Positions 48,436 through 56,995 of a stretch of DNA of 64,000 nucleotides are shown here, piece by piece (the stretch's first letter is position 1; each line of letters begins with the position of its first letter). Below the pieces are notes generated by a model that was given only the letters and a program-made list of their open reading frames with translations, did not search any database and was not told where the DNA came from. The DNA comes from Steroidobacteraceae bacterium. Its GTDB lineage: Bacteria; Pseudomonadota; Gammaproteobacteria; Steroidobacterales; Steroidobacteraceae. The stretch is taken from contig JANWKR010000010.1 in assembly GCA_025451275.1 (NCBI GenBank), positions 1 to 64,000 of the forward strand. Direction: 5' to 3'. Position numbers and translations under genes: made by a program.

Positions 48436-50283
48436 ATGAGCGACACGGTCATCCAGCCACGCCCGGCCGGGCACCCCCTGGCCGGCCAGCGCATGTCCGG
48501 CGCCCGCATGATCATGCAGGTGCTCGCGGACGAGGGCGTGACGACCATCTTCGGCTACAGCGGCGGGGCCATCCTGCCGACCTTCGACGCCGTGTTCCTC
48601 TACAACCAGGAGGCGAGCCGCGCCGGTGCGGCACAGATCCCGCTCATCGTGCCGGCCAACGAGCAGGGGGCGGGTTTCATGGCCGCGGGCTACGCCCGGG
48701 CGAGCGGCCGGGTGGGGGTGTGCGTCGTGACCTCCGGTCCCGGGGCGACCAACACTGTTACACCAGTGCGCGACTGCATGGCTGATTCGGTACCGATTGT
48801 AGTCATTTCCGGCCAGGTCTCGACGGCGGCCATCGGCACCGACGCCTTCCAGGAGGCCCCGGTGCCGTCGCTCATGGGCTCGGTCGCGAAGCACATCTTC
48901 CTCGTCACCGACCCGACGCGCCTCGAGAGCACCATGCGCACCGCCTTCGAGATCGCCCGCACCGGGCGTCCCGGACCGGTGGTCGTGGACGTGCCCAAGG
49001 ACGTGCAGAACTGGGAGGGGGTGTTCCGCGGCGAGGGCGTGCTGCCGATCCCGGGCTACCGCCGGCGCATGCAGGAGCTCGCCGGGGCGAGCATCGACGC
49101 CTCGTCCGCCGCGCGCTTCTTCGCCATGCTGTCCGAGGCGCACCGGCCGCTCATCTACGCCGGCGGCGGGGTGATCAACGGCAACGCCGCCGGGAGCCTC
49201 GCCGAGTTCGCGTCCAGCTTCGGCATCCCGGTGGTCACCACGCTCATGGGCATCGGCGCGCTCGACACCACGAGCCCGCTGTCGCTGCGCATGCTCGGCA
49301 TGCACGGCGCGGCCTTCGCCAACTACGCGGTCGATGACTGCGACTTCCTGATCGCGGTGGGCGCGCGCTTCGATGACCGGGTGGCGGGCGTGCCGGACAA
49401 GTTCGCGCGCAACGCGCGCCGCATCGTGCACCTCGACGTGGACCGCGCCGAGGTCAACAAGGTCAAGCGCGTGCACTGGAGCCACGTCGGGCTGGTGGAC
49501 GAGGCGCTGCGCACGCTCACCCGCCACGGCCGCGACAGCCGCTTCGGCGCCGACTTCGGCCCGTGGCGCGCGGAGGTCGCCGAGCTCAGGCGCGTCTACG
49601 CCATGAACTACGACCGCGCCAGCCCGCTCATCCAGCCGTACTACGTGATCGAGGAGATCAACCGCCGGGCGCGCGGCGAGGCCATCATCACCACCGGCGT
49701 CGGCCAGCACCAGATGTGGGCGGCGCAGTACTGTGATTTCCGGGGTCCGCGCCAGTGGCTCACCTCCGGCAGCATGGGCACCATGGGCTTCGGCCTGCCG
49801 GCCGCGCTCGGCGCGCAGTTCGCGCAGCCGCAGCGCCTGGTGATCGACATCGACGGCGACTCCTCGATCCGCATGAACATCGGCGAGCTCGAGACCGCCA
49901 CCACCTACGACCTGCCGGTGAAGGTCGTGGTGCTCAACAACTTCGGCGATGGCATGGTGAAGCAGTGGCAGAAGCTGTTCTTCAAGGGGCGGCTGTCGGC
50001 GAGCGACCGCTCGCTGCACAAGAAGGACTTCGTCAAGGCGGCGCAGGCCGACGGCTTCCGCTACGCGGTGCGTCTCGAGCACAAGGCCGACGTGCCGCGC
50101 GTCATCGAGGAATTCCTGGCCTTCCGCGGACCGGCGTTCCTCGAAGTCATGATCGACCCTGACGCGGGCGTCTACCCGATGGTCGGACCGGGCCAGAGCT
50201 ACGAGGACATGATCACCGGCGACTTCATCCCCTCGCGCCACAAGGTCGACATCAAGACGCCCGGGCCCTCGGAGATGTTCTGA
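48436..50283 (+). CDS. ilvB: Acetolactate synthase large (catalytic) subunit
   Basis: 615 residues from ATG 48436. The thiamine diphosphate enzyme has GYSGGAILPTFDAV, the catalytic Glu in PANEQGAGF (E76), TSGPGATNTVTPVRDCMADS, FDDRVAGVPDKFARNA, and the ThDP fold GDSSIRMNIGELETATTYDL ending VVLNN. It condenses pyruvate to acetolactate or with 2-oxobutyrate (made by IlvA at 62.5 kb) to acetohydroxybutyrate. ilvH lies on the opposite strand 144 bases away. No ilvC is in the window. The following gene begins one base after the stop. Confidence 0.96.
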   Translation: MSDTVIQPRPAGHPLAGQRMSGARMIMQVLADEGVTTIFGYSGGAILPTFDAVFLYNQEASRAGAAQIPLIVPANEQGAGFMAAGYARASGRVGVCVVTSGPGATNTVTPVRDCMADSVPIVVISGQVSTAAIGTDAFQEAPVPSLMGSVAKHIFLVTDPTRLESTMRTAFEIARTGRPGPVVVDVPKDVQNWEGVFRGEGVLPIPGYRRRMQELAGASIDASSAARFFAMLSEAHRPLIYAGGGVINGNAAGSLAEFASSFGIPVVTTLMGIGALDTTSPLSLRMLGMHGAAFANYAVDDCDFLIAVGARFDDRVAGVPDKFARNARRIVHLDVDRAEVNKVKRVHWSHVGLVDEALRTLTRHGRDSRFGADFGPWRAEVAELRRVYAMNYDRASPLIQPYYVIEEINRRARGEAIITTGVGQHQMWAAQYCDFRGPRQWLTSGSMGTMGFGLPAALGAQFAQPQRLVIDIDGDSSIRMNIGELETATTYDLPVKVVVLNNFGDGMVKQWQKLFFKGRLSASDRSLHKKDFVKAAQADGFRYAVRLEHKADVPRVIEEFLAFRGPAFLEVMIDPDAGVYPMVGPGQSYEDMITGDFIPSRHKVDIKTPGPSEMF

Positions 50284-50284
50284 C

Positions 50285-50905
50285 GTGGAGGAGGGGGCCC
50301 ATCATCACGCGCCGCACGCCACCGGCACGCACTGGCTCGACATCAGCCTGGCGCTGTCGGCGTTCTTCGTGAGCCTCGTGTCGCTCGGCCTCGCCATTCA
50401 CAACGGCCGGACCATGGAGCGGCTGGTCGCGGCCAACAGCTATCCGAACGTCGAATTCGAATACGGCAACGCCTACGACCTGCACGACGGCCGCGGCGAG
50501 CGGCCGGCGATCTACCTGTCCCTGCGCAACACCGGCATCGGGCCGGCGCGGCTGCACAGCGTCGAGCTGTCCTTCGCGGGCAAGCCGGTCACGAACCTGC
50601 GCTCGCTGCTGGAGCTGTGCTGCACGCGGGAGGCGGTCGAGACGCTGCCCAAGACCAGCTATCGGCTGTCCGGCGACGTGCGCGGCGCCATGGTGCCGGC
50701 CGGTCGGGACCTGAACCTGTTCGCGTGGCCGCGGCCCGAGGCCGATCCGCGCTGGGCGCGCCTCGAGGCCGCCTACCAGCAGATCGGCGCGCGCGTCTGC
50801 TACTGCTCGGTGTTCGACGAGTGCTATGTCCGCGACAGCGCGCACCGCGAGCCGAAGCGCGTGCGCTCCTGTCCCGTCGCGCCCGCCCCCTACGCGGGCG
50901 ACTGA
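50285..50905 (+). CDS. Membrane-anchored protein of unknown function
   Basis: 206 residues from GTG 50285, one base after the ilvB stop. The N-terminal His/Ala-rich start is followed by one membrane helix (LDISLALSAFFVSLVSLGLAI, about 18-38), then a soluble part. YPNVEFEYGNAYDL and AIYLSLRNTGIGPARLHSVELSF look like a beta-sandwich. Late CCT and VCYCSVFDECYV give several cysteines. No family is recognised. The tight coupling to ilvB may be only positional. Confidence 0.65.
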   Translation: MEEGAHHHAPHATGTHWLDISLALSAFFVSLVSLGLAIHNGRTMERLVAANSYPNVEFEYGNAYDLHDGRGERPAIYLSLRNTGIGPARLHSVELSFAGKPVTNLRSLLELCCTREAVETLPKTSYRLSGDVRGAMVPAGRDLNLFAWPRPEADPRWARLEAAYQQIGARVCYCSVFDECYVRDSAHREPKRVRSCPVAPAPYAGD

Positions 50906-50934
50906 GACCTGCCCCACCCGAAGGAGGGAACCCC

Positions 50935-52935
50935 GTGTCCGTCACGATCCGCGTCACCGTGCTCGCCTGCCTCGCACTCGCCGCCACGGGCGCCCGCGCC
51001 GCCACGCGCCAGGACCAGATCCTCATCATGGGCAACCCGCAGGGCTCGCAGACGGTGGCGGCGCAGGCCGCCGCGACCCGGGCCGAGTTCTCCTTCAACG
51101 ACCGCGGCCGCGGCGATCACATCGTTGCCACCTGGAAGCTCGACGCGGCGGGCGTCCTGACCGAATACCAGGGCAGCGGCAACGACTACATGAAGGCGGC
51201 GGTGACCGAGACGTTCCGCCTCGCCGGCGGCCACGCCAGCTGGCACAACCGCGCGGAGCATGGCGACAAGGCGCTGAGCGGCGCGGCCTTCTACGTGCCG
51301 ATGAACGGGCCGCCGGAGCTCTTCGGGGTGCTGGCGCGCGCGCTGCTCAAGGCGCCCGGCCATCGCCTGCCGCTGCTGCCCGCGGGCGAGGCGAGCCTCG
51401 AGACCGTGGGGCCGCTCGCGCCTGGCGGGGAGGCGGATCCCGGGCTGACCCTGTACGAGATCACCGGTCTCGACTTCGCGCCCACGCCGGTGTGGCTGAC
51501 GCGCGATGGCGGCACCGTCATCGTCTCGGACTGGTACTCGGTGCTGCCGGCGACGCTCGCGCCGCACGTCCCGCAGCTGCTCGCGGCGCAGCAGCATGCG
51601 AGCGAGGCCTGGTCGGCGCGCGTGGCGCGCGAGCAGACGCGCGTGCCCGCGCACGACGTGCTGATCCGCGCCGCGCGCCTGTTCGACCCGCGCGACCTGT
51701 CGGTGACGCCCGGCACGAGCGTGCTGGTGCGCGGGGCGCGCATCGTGCGGGTCGCGCCCGACGCCGCGCTCGAGGCGAGCGCGGACGCCGAGGTCATCGA
51801 TGCGCACGGCCGCCTGCTGATGCCGGGGCTGTGGGACAACCACCAGCACTTCGCCGACAACGCCGGCGCGCTCGACATCGCCACCGGCGTGACCAGCGCA
51901 CGCGACATGGCCAACGACACCGACGAGTTCCTCGAGCGCGTGGCGCGCTTCGACGCCGGCACCGAGCTCGGGCCGCGCGTGTTCAAGGCCGGCATCATCG
52001 ACGGCACCGGGCCGTTCGCCGGCCCCACCAAGATGCGCATCGACACCCCCGCGCAGGCGATCAAGGACGTCGACTGGTACGCCGACCACGGCTACGGGCA
52101 GATCAAGATCTACTCCTCGGTGCCGCCGCCGATCGTGCCGCTGATCGCCGCCGAGGCGCACGCGCGCGGCCTGCGCGTCAGCGGCCACGTGCCGGCCAAC
52201 ATGAGCGCGCGGCAGTTCGTCGACGCCGGCGCCGACGAGATCCAGCACCTCAACTTCATCGTGCTCAACTTCCTGTTCGACACGGTGAAGGAGACGCGCA
52301 ACATGAACCGCTTCACCGCGGTCGCCGAGCACGCGCGCGAGCTCGGTCCCGACCAGCCGCAGGTCCACGAGTTCATCGAGTACCTCGCGCGGCATCACAC
52401 CGTGCTCGATCCCACCATGAACGTCTTTGAGGCCATGTTCTGCGGCGATCCGGCCGCGCTCACCCCCGGCCTGGAGCGGATCGCGCCGCGCCTGCCGGCG
52501 CAGGTGCGGCGCGGCCTGCTGTCGGGTGCGCTGACGGTGCCGAAGGGCCAGGAGGCGCAGTACCGCGAGGCCTTCCCGGCGATGCTGCGCCTGCTCAAGG
52601 CGCTGCACGAGGCCGGCGTCACCATCATCCCCGGCACCGACTCGATGCCGGGCTACAGCCTGCACCACGAGCTCGAACTGTACGTGCGGGCCGGCATCCC
52701 CGCGCCCGAAGTGCTGCGCATGGCCACCCTCACTTCCGCGCACGTGATCGGCGTCGACGGCGAGCGCGGCGTGATCGCCGCCGGCAAGCTCGCCGACATG
52801 ATCCTCGTGGACGGCGACCCGAGCGTCAGCATCGCCGACATCAACAAGGTGGATCTCGTCATGAAGGGCGGCAGAGTCTATGACGCGGCGCGCGTCGAGC
52901 AGGCGCTCGGCATCAGCGCGCGCGGCGGCGGCTGA
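50935..52935 (+). CDS. Exported metal-dependent amidohydrolase
   Basis: 666 residues from GTG 50935, preceded by a very strong AAGGAGGG. A signal peptide (MSVTIRVTVLACLALAATGARA) precedes an extra N-terminal domain of about 200 residues. The amidohydrolase barrel then starts at HDVLIRAARLFDPRDLSVTPG, with GLWDNHQHFAD (first metal His pair), IKIYSSVPP, GLRVSGHVPANMSARQFVDAGADEIQHLN, GTDSMPGYSLHHELELYV and the end AGKLADMILVDGDP. Relatives act on imidazolone, dipeptides or lactones; the substrate is unknown. The location is periplasmic. Confidence 0.85.
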   Translation: MSVTIRVTVLACLALAATGARAATRQDQILIMGNPQGSQTVAAQAAATRAEFSFNDRGRGDHIVATWKLDAAGVLTEYQGSGNDYMKAAVTETFRLAGGHASWHNRAEHGDKALSGAAFYVPMNGPPELFGVLARALLKAPGHRLPLLPAGEASLETVGPLAPGGEADPGLTLYEITGLDFAPTPVWLTRDGGTVIVSDWYSVLPATLAPHVPQLLAAQQHASEAWSARVAREQTRVPAHDVLIRAARLFDPRDLSVTPGTSVLVRGARIVRVAPDAALEASADAEVIDAHGRLLMPGLWDNHQHFADNAGALDIATGVTSARDMANDTDEFLERVARFDAGTELGPRVFKAGIIDGTGPFAGPTKMRIDTPAQAIKDVDWYADHGYGQIKIYSSVPPPIVPLIAAEAHARGLRVSGHVPANMSARQFVDAGADEIQHLNFIVLNFLFDTVKETRNMNRFTAVAEHARELGPDQPQVHEFIEYLARHHTVLDPTMNVFEAMFCGDPAALTPGLERIAPRLPAQVRRGLLSGALTVPKGQEAQYREAFPAMLRLLKALHEAGVTIIPGTDSMPGYSLHHELELYVRAGIPAPEVLRMATLTSAHVIGVDGERGVIAAGKLADMILVDGDPSVSIADINKVDLVMKGGRVYDAARVEQALGISARGGG

Positions 52936-52959
52936 CGGCGCCCCAAACCCGGAGCAAAC

Positions 52960-53379
52960 ATGAAATACCTGCACACCATGGTCCGCGTCACCGACATCGA
53001 CGCCTCGCTGAAGTTCTACTGCGACGCGCTGGGACTCAGGGAACTGAAGCGCAACGACTATCCCAACGGCCGCTTCACGCTGGTGTTCCTGGCCGCGCCC
53101 GGCGACGAGTCGGCGCAGGTCGAGCTCACCTACAACTGGGATCGGCAGGAGTATCCGGGCGGGCGCAACTTCGGCCACCTCGCCTACCAGGTGGACGACA
53201 TCTACGCCACCTGCCAGCGCCTCGCCGACCACGGCGTCACCATCCTGCGGCCGCCGCGCGACGGGCACATGGCGTTCGTGCGCTCGCCCGACAACATCTC
53301 GGTCGAGCTGCTGCAGAGGGGCGAGCGCCTGGCGCCGGCCGAGCCGTGGCAGTCGATGCCCAACACCGGCAGCTGGTAG
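52960..53379 (+). CDS. gloA: Lactoylglutathione lyase (glyoxalase I)
   Basis: 139 residues. The Ni/Zn ligands can be assigned: H5 (MKYLHTMVRV), E55 (AQVELTYNW), H73 (NFGHLAYQV) and E116 (NISVELLQRG), the same pattern as E. coli GloA. FYCDALGLRELKRNDYPNGRFTLVFL is the typical first strand-helix unit in part. It detoxifies methylglyoxal using glutathione. The zeta GST elsewhere in the window also implies glutathione use. It starts 24 bases after the amidohydrolase. Confidence 0.95.
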   Translation: MKYLHTMVRVTDIDASLKFYCDALGLRELKRNDYPNGRFTLVFLAAPGDESAQVELTYNWDRQEYPGGRNFGHLAYQVDDIYATCQRLADHGVTILRPPRDGHMAFVRSPDNISVELLQRGERLAPAEPWQSMPNTGSW

Positions 53380-53397
53380 AGGCGGCACGCGGCGCAG

Positions 53398-56022
53398 ATG
53401 AAGTCGATCCCCAGCCTGATCATCGCGGCGGTATTCGCCTCGCTCACCTTCGCGGTGTGGGCGTACCTCAACCGCCCGACCAAGGAGCCGCCGTGGCCGG
53501 CGCGCATCCAGGGCTTCGCGTTTTCGCCGTTCCGCGCCAACGAGGACCCCACGCACTTCGAGATGCCCACCGACGCGGAGATCGATGCCGATCTCAGCCT
53601 GCTCGAGGGCAAGGTCAACGCGGTGCGCACCTACAGCGTCGCCAGCACGCTCGCCGACGTCCCCGAGCTCGCCGAGAAGCACGAGATGAACGTCGCGCTC
53701 GGCGCCTGGCTCGATTCGCACCGCGACAAGAACGAGGAGCAGCTGCGCACCGCCATCGATCTTGCCGCCGCGCACCAGAACGTGGTGCGCGTGCTGGTCG
53801 GCAACGAGGTGCTGCTGCGCGGCGACCTGCCGCTCGCGGAACTGGAGCAGATCCTGGACCGCGCCCGCGATGCCATCGAGCAGCCGGTCGGCACCGCCGA
53901 GACCTGGAACACCTGGCTCACCCACCCGGAGCTGGCGCGGCACGTCGACTTCATCGGCGTGCACCTGCTGCCCTACTGGGAGGGCGTGCCGGTGGACGAG
54001 GCGGTCGAGTACTCGTTTGCCCAGTACAAGCGCCTGCAGAAGACCTTTCCGCACAAGCCGATCGTGGTGGCCGAGATCGGCTGGCCGAGCCGCGGGCGTA
54101 CGCACGAGTCGGCGGTTGCCTCGGAGTCGAACGAGGCGCTGTTCCTGCGGCGCTTCCTGGCGCGCGCCCACAAGGAGCAGCTCACCTACTACGTCATGGA
54201 GGCCTTCGACCAGCCGTGGAAGGCCTACATGGAGGGCGCCGTCGGCTCCTACTGGGGCGTGTACGACGTCAACCGCCGCCCCAAGTTCGAGTTCACCGGC
54301 TCGATCGTGCGCATCCCGGAGTGGCACATCCTGGCGGCGATCTCGGTGGCGGTGGCGCTCGCGGTGCTCGGCATCCTCTACCTCAACAGCGATGCGCTGC
54401 GCCACCAGGGGCGCAGCTTCCTCGCCATCGTGGTGTACGCCGCGGCCACCATCGCGGTGTGGGTGATCTACGACTTCACGCAGCAGTACATGACGGTCTC
54501 GGGCGTCATCGCCGGCGTGCTGCTGCTGCTCGGCATGCTGGGCGTGCTGCTGGTGCTGCTGGCCGAGGCGCACGAGTGGGCCGAGGCGCACTGGGTGCAC
54601 TACCGGCGCCGCCTCGGCGCGCCGATGCTGAGCCCGAACGTGCGCCCGCCCAAGGTGTCGATCCACGTGCCGGCCTACAACGAGCCGCCGGCCATGCTGA
54701 TCGAGACGCTCGATGCGCTGGCGCGCCTCGACTACCCGGAGTTCGAGGTGCTGGTGATCGACAACAACACGCGCGACGAGGCGGTGTGGCGCCCGGTGGA
54801 GGCGCACTGCGCGGCGCTCGGCGCGCGCTTCCGCTTCTTCCACGTCGCGCCGCTGGCGGGGTTCAAGGCGGGCGCGCTCAACTATGCGCTGGAGCGCACC
54901 GCCGCCGACGCGCAGATCGTCGCCGTCATCGACAGCGACTACGTGGTGGACACCGGCTGGCTGCGCGAGCTGACGCCGGCGTTCGAGGACCAGCGCATCG
55001 CCATCGTGCAGGCGCCGCAGGATTATCGCGACGCCGGCGAGAGCGCCTTCAAGGCCATGTGCTACGCCGAATACCGCGGCTTCTTCCACATCGGCATGAT
55101 CACGCGCAACGAGCGCAACGCCATCATCCAGCACGGCACCATGACCATGGTGCGCCGGCTGCAGCTGCTGGAGTGCCGCTGGGCGGAGTGGTGCATCACC
55201 GAGGACGCCGAGCTCGGGCTGCGCATCTTCGAGCGCGGCTTCGATGCCAGCTACGTGCCGGCGAGCTACGGGCGCGGGCTGATGCCCGACACCTTCATCG
55301 ACTTCAAGAAGCAGCGCTTCCGCTGGGCCTACGGCGCCATGCAGATCCTCAAGGCGCACGCCCGCGCGCTGTTCCTCGAGGGCGGACCGCTGTCGGCCGG
55401 GCAGCGCTACCACTTCGTGGCCGGCTGGCTGCCGTGGGTCGCCGACGGCGTCAACCTGCTGTTCAACCTCGCCGCGCTCGGCTGGTCGGCGGCCATGGTG
55501 TGGGCGCCGGGACGGGTGGATGCGCCGCTGGTCATGTACTCGGTGCTGCCGCTGTCGCTGTTCACGTTCAAGATTGCCAAGCTGTTCCACCTGTACCGCG
55601 TGCGCGTTGGCGCCAACTTGCGCCAGACGGGGGCGGCGGCGGTCGCGGGGCTGGCGCTGACCCACACCATCGGTACGGCGGTGGTGAAGGGGCTGGTCAC
55701 GCGCAGCGAGCCGTTCTTCCGCACCCCCAAGCGCCGCGACACCTCCGGCCTGCTGCACGCGCTGGCCGCGGCGCGCGAGGAGACCCTCATGATGGCGGGC
55801 CTCATGGTCTCGGCCTGGGCGGTGTCGCACACCGCGCTGCCGCAGAACGCCGGCCCCGACCACCTGGCGTGGATCGTGGTGCTGCTGGTGCAGTCGGTGC
55901 CGTACGCCTCCTCGCTGGTGGTGTCGCTCATCAGCGCGTTCCGCCTGCCGGCGCGGCTGCTCGGCACCAGCTACCGCCCGGTCGCGGCACCGCGCCGCGC
56001 GGAAGCCGACCTGCGCGGGTGA
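53398..56022 (+). CDS. ndvB: Fused GH17 - GT2 membrane protein, NdvB-like beta-glucan synthase
   Basis: 874 residues. TM1 is at 5-23. The GH17 domain (about 35-300) has both catalytic glutamates: E137 in VGNEVLLRG and E226 in VVAEIGWPSRGR. Membrane helices follow at about 310-395. The GT2 domain (about 415-650) has IHVPAYNEPP, IDSDYVVD (DxD), WCITEDAELGLR (TED) and KKQRFRWAYG (QxxRW type). More C-terminal helices complete it. The layout is that of Bradyrhizobium/Pseudomonas NdvB, which makes periplasmic cyclic beta-1,3 glucans. It probably polymerises UDP-glucose across the inner membrane and trims or branches the product outside. Confidence 0.85.
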   Translation: MKSIPSLIIAAVFASLTFAVWAYLNRPTKEPPWPARIQGFAFSPFRANEDPTHFEMPTDAEIDADLSLLEGKVNAVRTYSVASTLADVPELAEKHEMNVALGAWLDSHRDKNEEQLRTAIDLAAAHQNVVRVLVGNEVLLRGDLPLAELEQILDRARDAIEQPVGTAETWNTWLTHPELARHVDFIGVHLLPYWEGVPVDEAVEYSFAQYKRLQKTFPHKPIVVAEIGWPSRGRTHESAVASESNEALFLRRFLARAHKEQLTYYVMEAFDQPWKAYMEGAVGSYWGVYDVNRRPKFEFTGSIVRIPEWHILAAISVAVALAVLGILYLNSDALRHQGRSFLAIVVYAAATIAVWVIYDFTQQYMTVSGVIAGVLLLLGMLGVLLVLLAEAHEWAEAHWVHYRRRLGAPMLSPNVRPPKVSIHVPAYNEPPAMLIETLDALARLDYPEFEVLVIDNNTRDEAVWRPVEAHCAALGARFRFFHVAPLAGFKAGALNYALERTAADAQIVAVIDSDYVVDTGWLRELTPAFEDQRIAIVQAPQDYRDAGESAFKAMCYAEYRGFFHIGMITRNERNAIIQHGTMTMVRRLQLLECRWAEWCITEDAELGLRIFERGFDASYVPASYGRGLMPDTFIDFKKQRFRWAYGAMQILKAHARALFLEGGPLSAGQRYHFVAGWLPWVADGVNLLFNLAALGWSAAMVWAPGRVDAPLVMYSVLPLSLFTFKIAKLFHLYRVRVGANLRQTGAAAVAGLALTHTIGTAVVKGLVTRSEPFFRTPKRRDTSGLLHALAAAREETLMMAGLMVSAWAVSHTALPQNAGPDHLAWIVVLLVQSVPYASSLVVSLISAFRLPARLLGTSYRPVAAPRRAEADLRG

Positions 56023-56028
56023 GCTGAC

Positions 56029-56907
56029 ATGCGCGAGGGGAGGCTGCGGGCGATCACCATCATGATCGCGGCGGTGGCCGTGTTCTCCTTCATGGACGCG
56101 CTGCTGAAGTTCCTGTCGGCGCACTACCCGCCGCTGCAGGTGGCCATGCTGCGCGGCGCCACCTCGCTGCCGTTCACGCTGCTGCCGGTGCTCATCGCCG
56201 GTCGTTACGCGGACCTGAGGCCGCGGCGCTGGCGCATGCACCTGTTGCGCGGCATGTTGTCGGTGGTGGTGATCGGCAGCTTCATCTACGCGGTGCGCGC
56301 GCTGTCGCTCGCCAACGCCTACTCGGTGTTCCTGTCCGCGCCGCTCATCGTGGCGGCGCTCTCGGTCCCGCTGCTCAAGGAGCGGCTGAGCTGGCGCAAC
56401 TGGCTCGCCATCCTGCTCGGGCTCCTCGGCGTCGTCATCATGCTGCGCCCGAGTGCCTCGAGCATGGCCAGCCTCGGCGCCCTGGCGGCGCTGGTGGGGG
56501 CGATCGCCTATGCCCTGAGCGGCATCGCGGTGCGGGTCCTGACCCGCACCGACACCACCGTGAGCGTGGTGTTCTGGACCGTGGGGCTCATGACGCTGTT
56601 CACCGGCATCATCTCGGCCCCGGACTGGGTGCCGATCGAGCACCAGCACTGGCGCCACCTGGCCGCGCTCGGGGTGCTGGCGGCCATCGGGCAGTACCTG
56701 CTCACCGAGGCGTTCCGTTCCGCGCCGCCCTCGGTGGTGTCGCCGTTCGAGTACACGGCGCTGCTGTGGGGCATCGGCATCGACCGGCTGATCTGGCACG
56801 TGCTGCCTGCGCCGCGCGTGCTGCTGGGCGGCGGCGTCGTGATCGCCAGCGGCCTGTACCTCATCTGGCACGAGCGCGCCCAACACCGCGCCGCCGCCCC
56901 CGCCTGA
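56029..56907 (+). CDS. EamA/DMT-family transporter
   Basis: 292 residues with ten hydrophobic helices in two EamA repeats. Repeat 1 covers ITIMIAAVAVFSFMDALLKFLSAHYPPLQVAMLRG to LSLANAYSVFLSAPLIVAALSVPLLKERLSW in parts; repeat 2 starts near MASLGALAALVGAIAYALSG. The end WGIGIDRLIWHVLPAPRVLLGGGVVIASGLYL is typical. The substrate is unknown (amino acids, riboflavin and others are moved by relatives). It starts 6 bases after the NdvB-like gene. Confidence 0.87.
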   Translation: MREGRLRAITIMIAAVAVFSFMDALLKFLSAHYPPLQVAMLRGATSLPFTLLPVLIAGRYADLRPRRWRMHLLRGMLSVVVIGSFIYAVRALSLANAYSVFLSAPLIVAALSVPLLKERLSWRNWLAILLGLLGVVIMLRPSASSMASLGALAALVGAIAYALSGIAVRVLTRTDTTVSVVFWTVGLMTLFTGIISAPDWVPIEHQHWRHLAALGVLAAIGQYLLTEAFRSAPPSVVSPFEYTALLWGIGIDRLIWHVLPAPRVLLGGGVVIASGLYLIWHERAQHRAAAPA

Positions 56908-56995
56908 CAGTCATGGAAGTGCGCGACGGAGCTTGGCAGAATGGCGCGCTCCAACGCTGACACCGGATCGCTCGCCAACAAGAGGAAGAGCCGCC

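Noticed and set aside
50890-56886. A minus-strand open frame of 1998 codons running opposite five genes
   Set aside because: At this GC content antisense frames stay open by chance. Its translation is low-complexity His/Arg/Val/Gly with no motif, and the plus-strand genes (amidohydrolase, gloA, ndvB-like, DMT) are certain.
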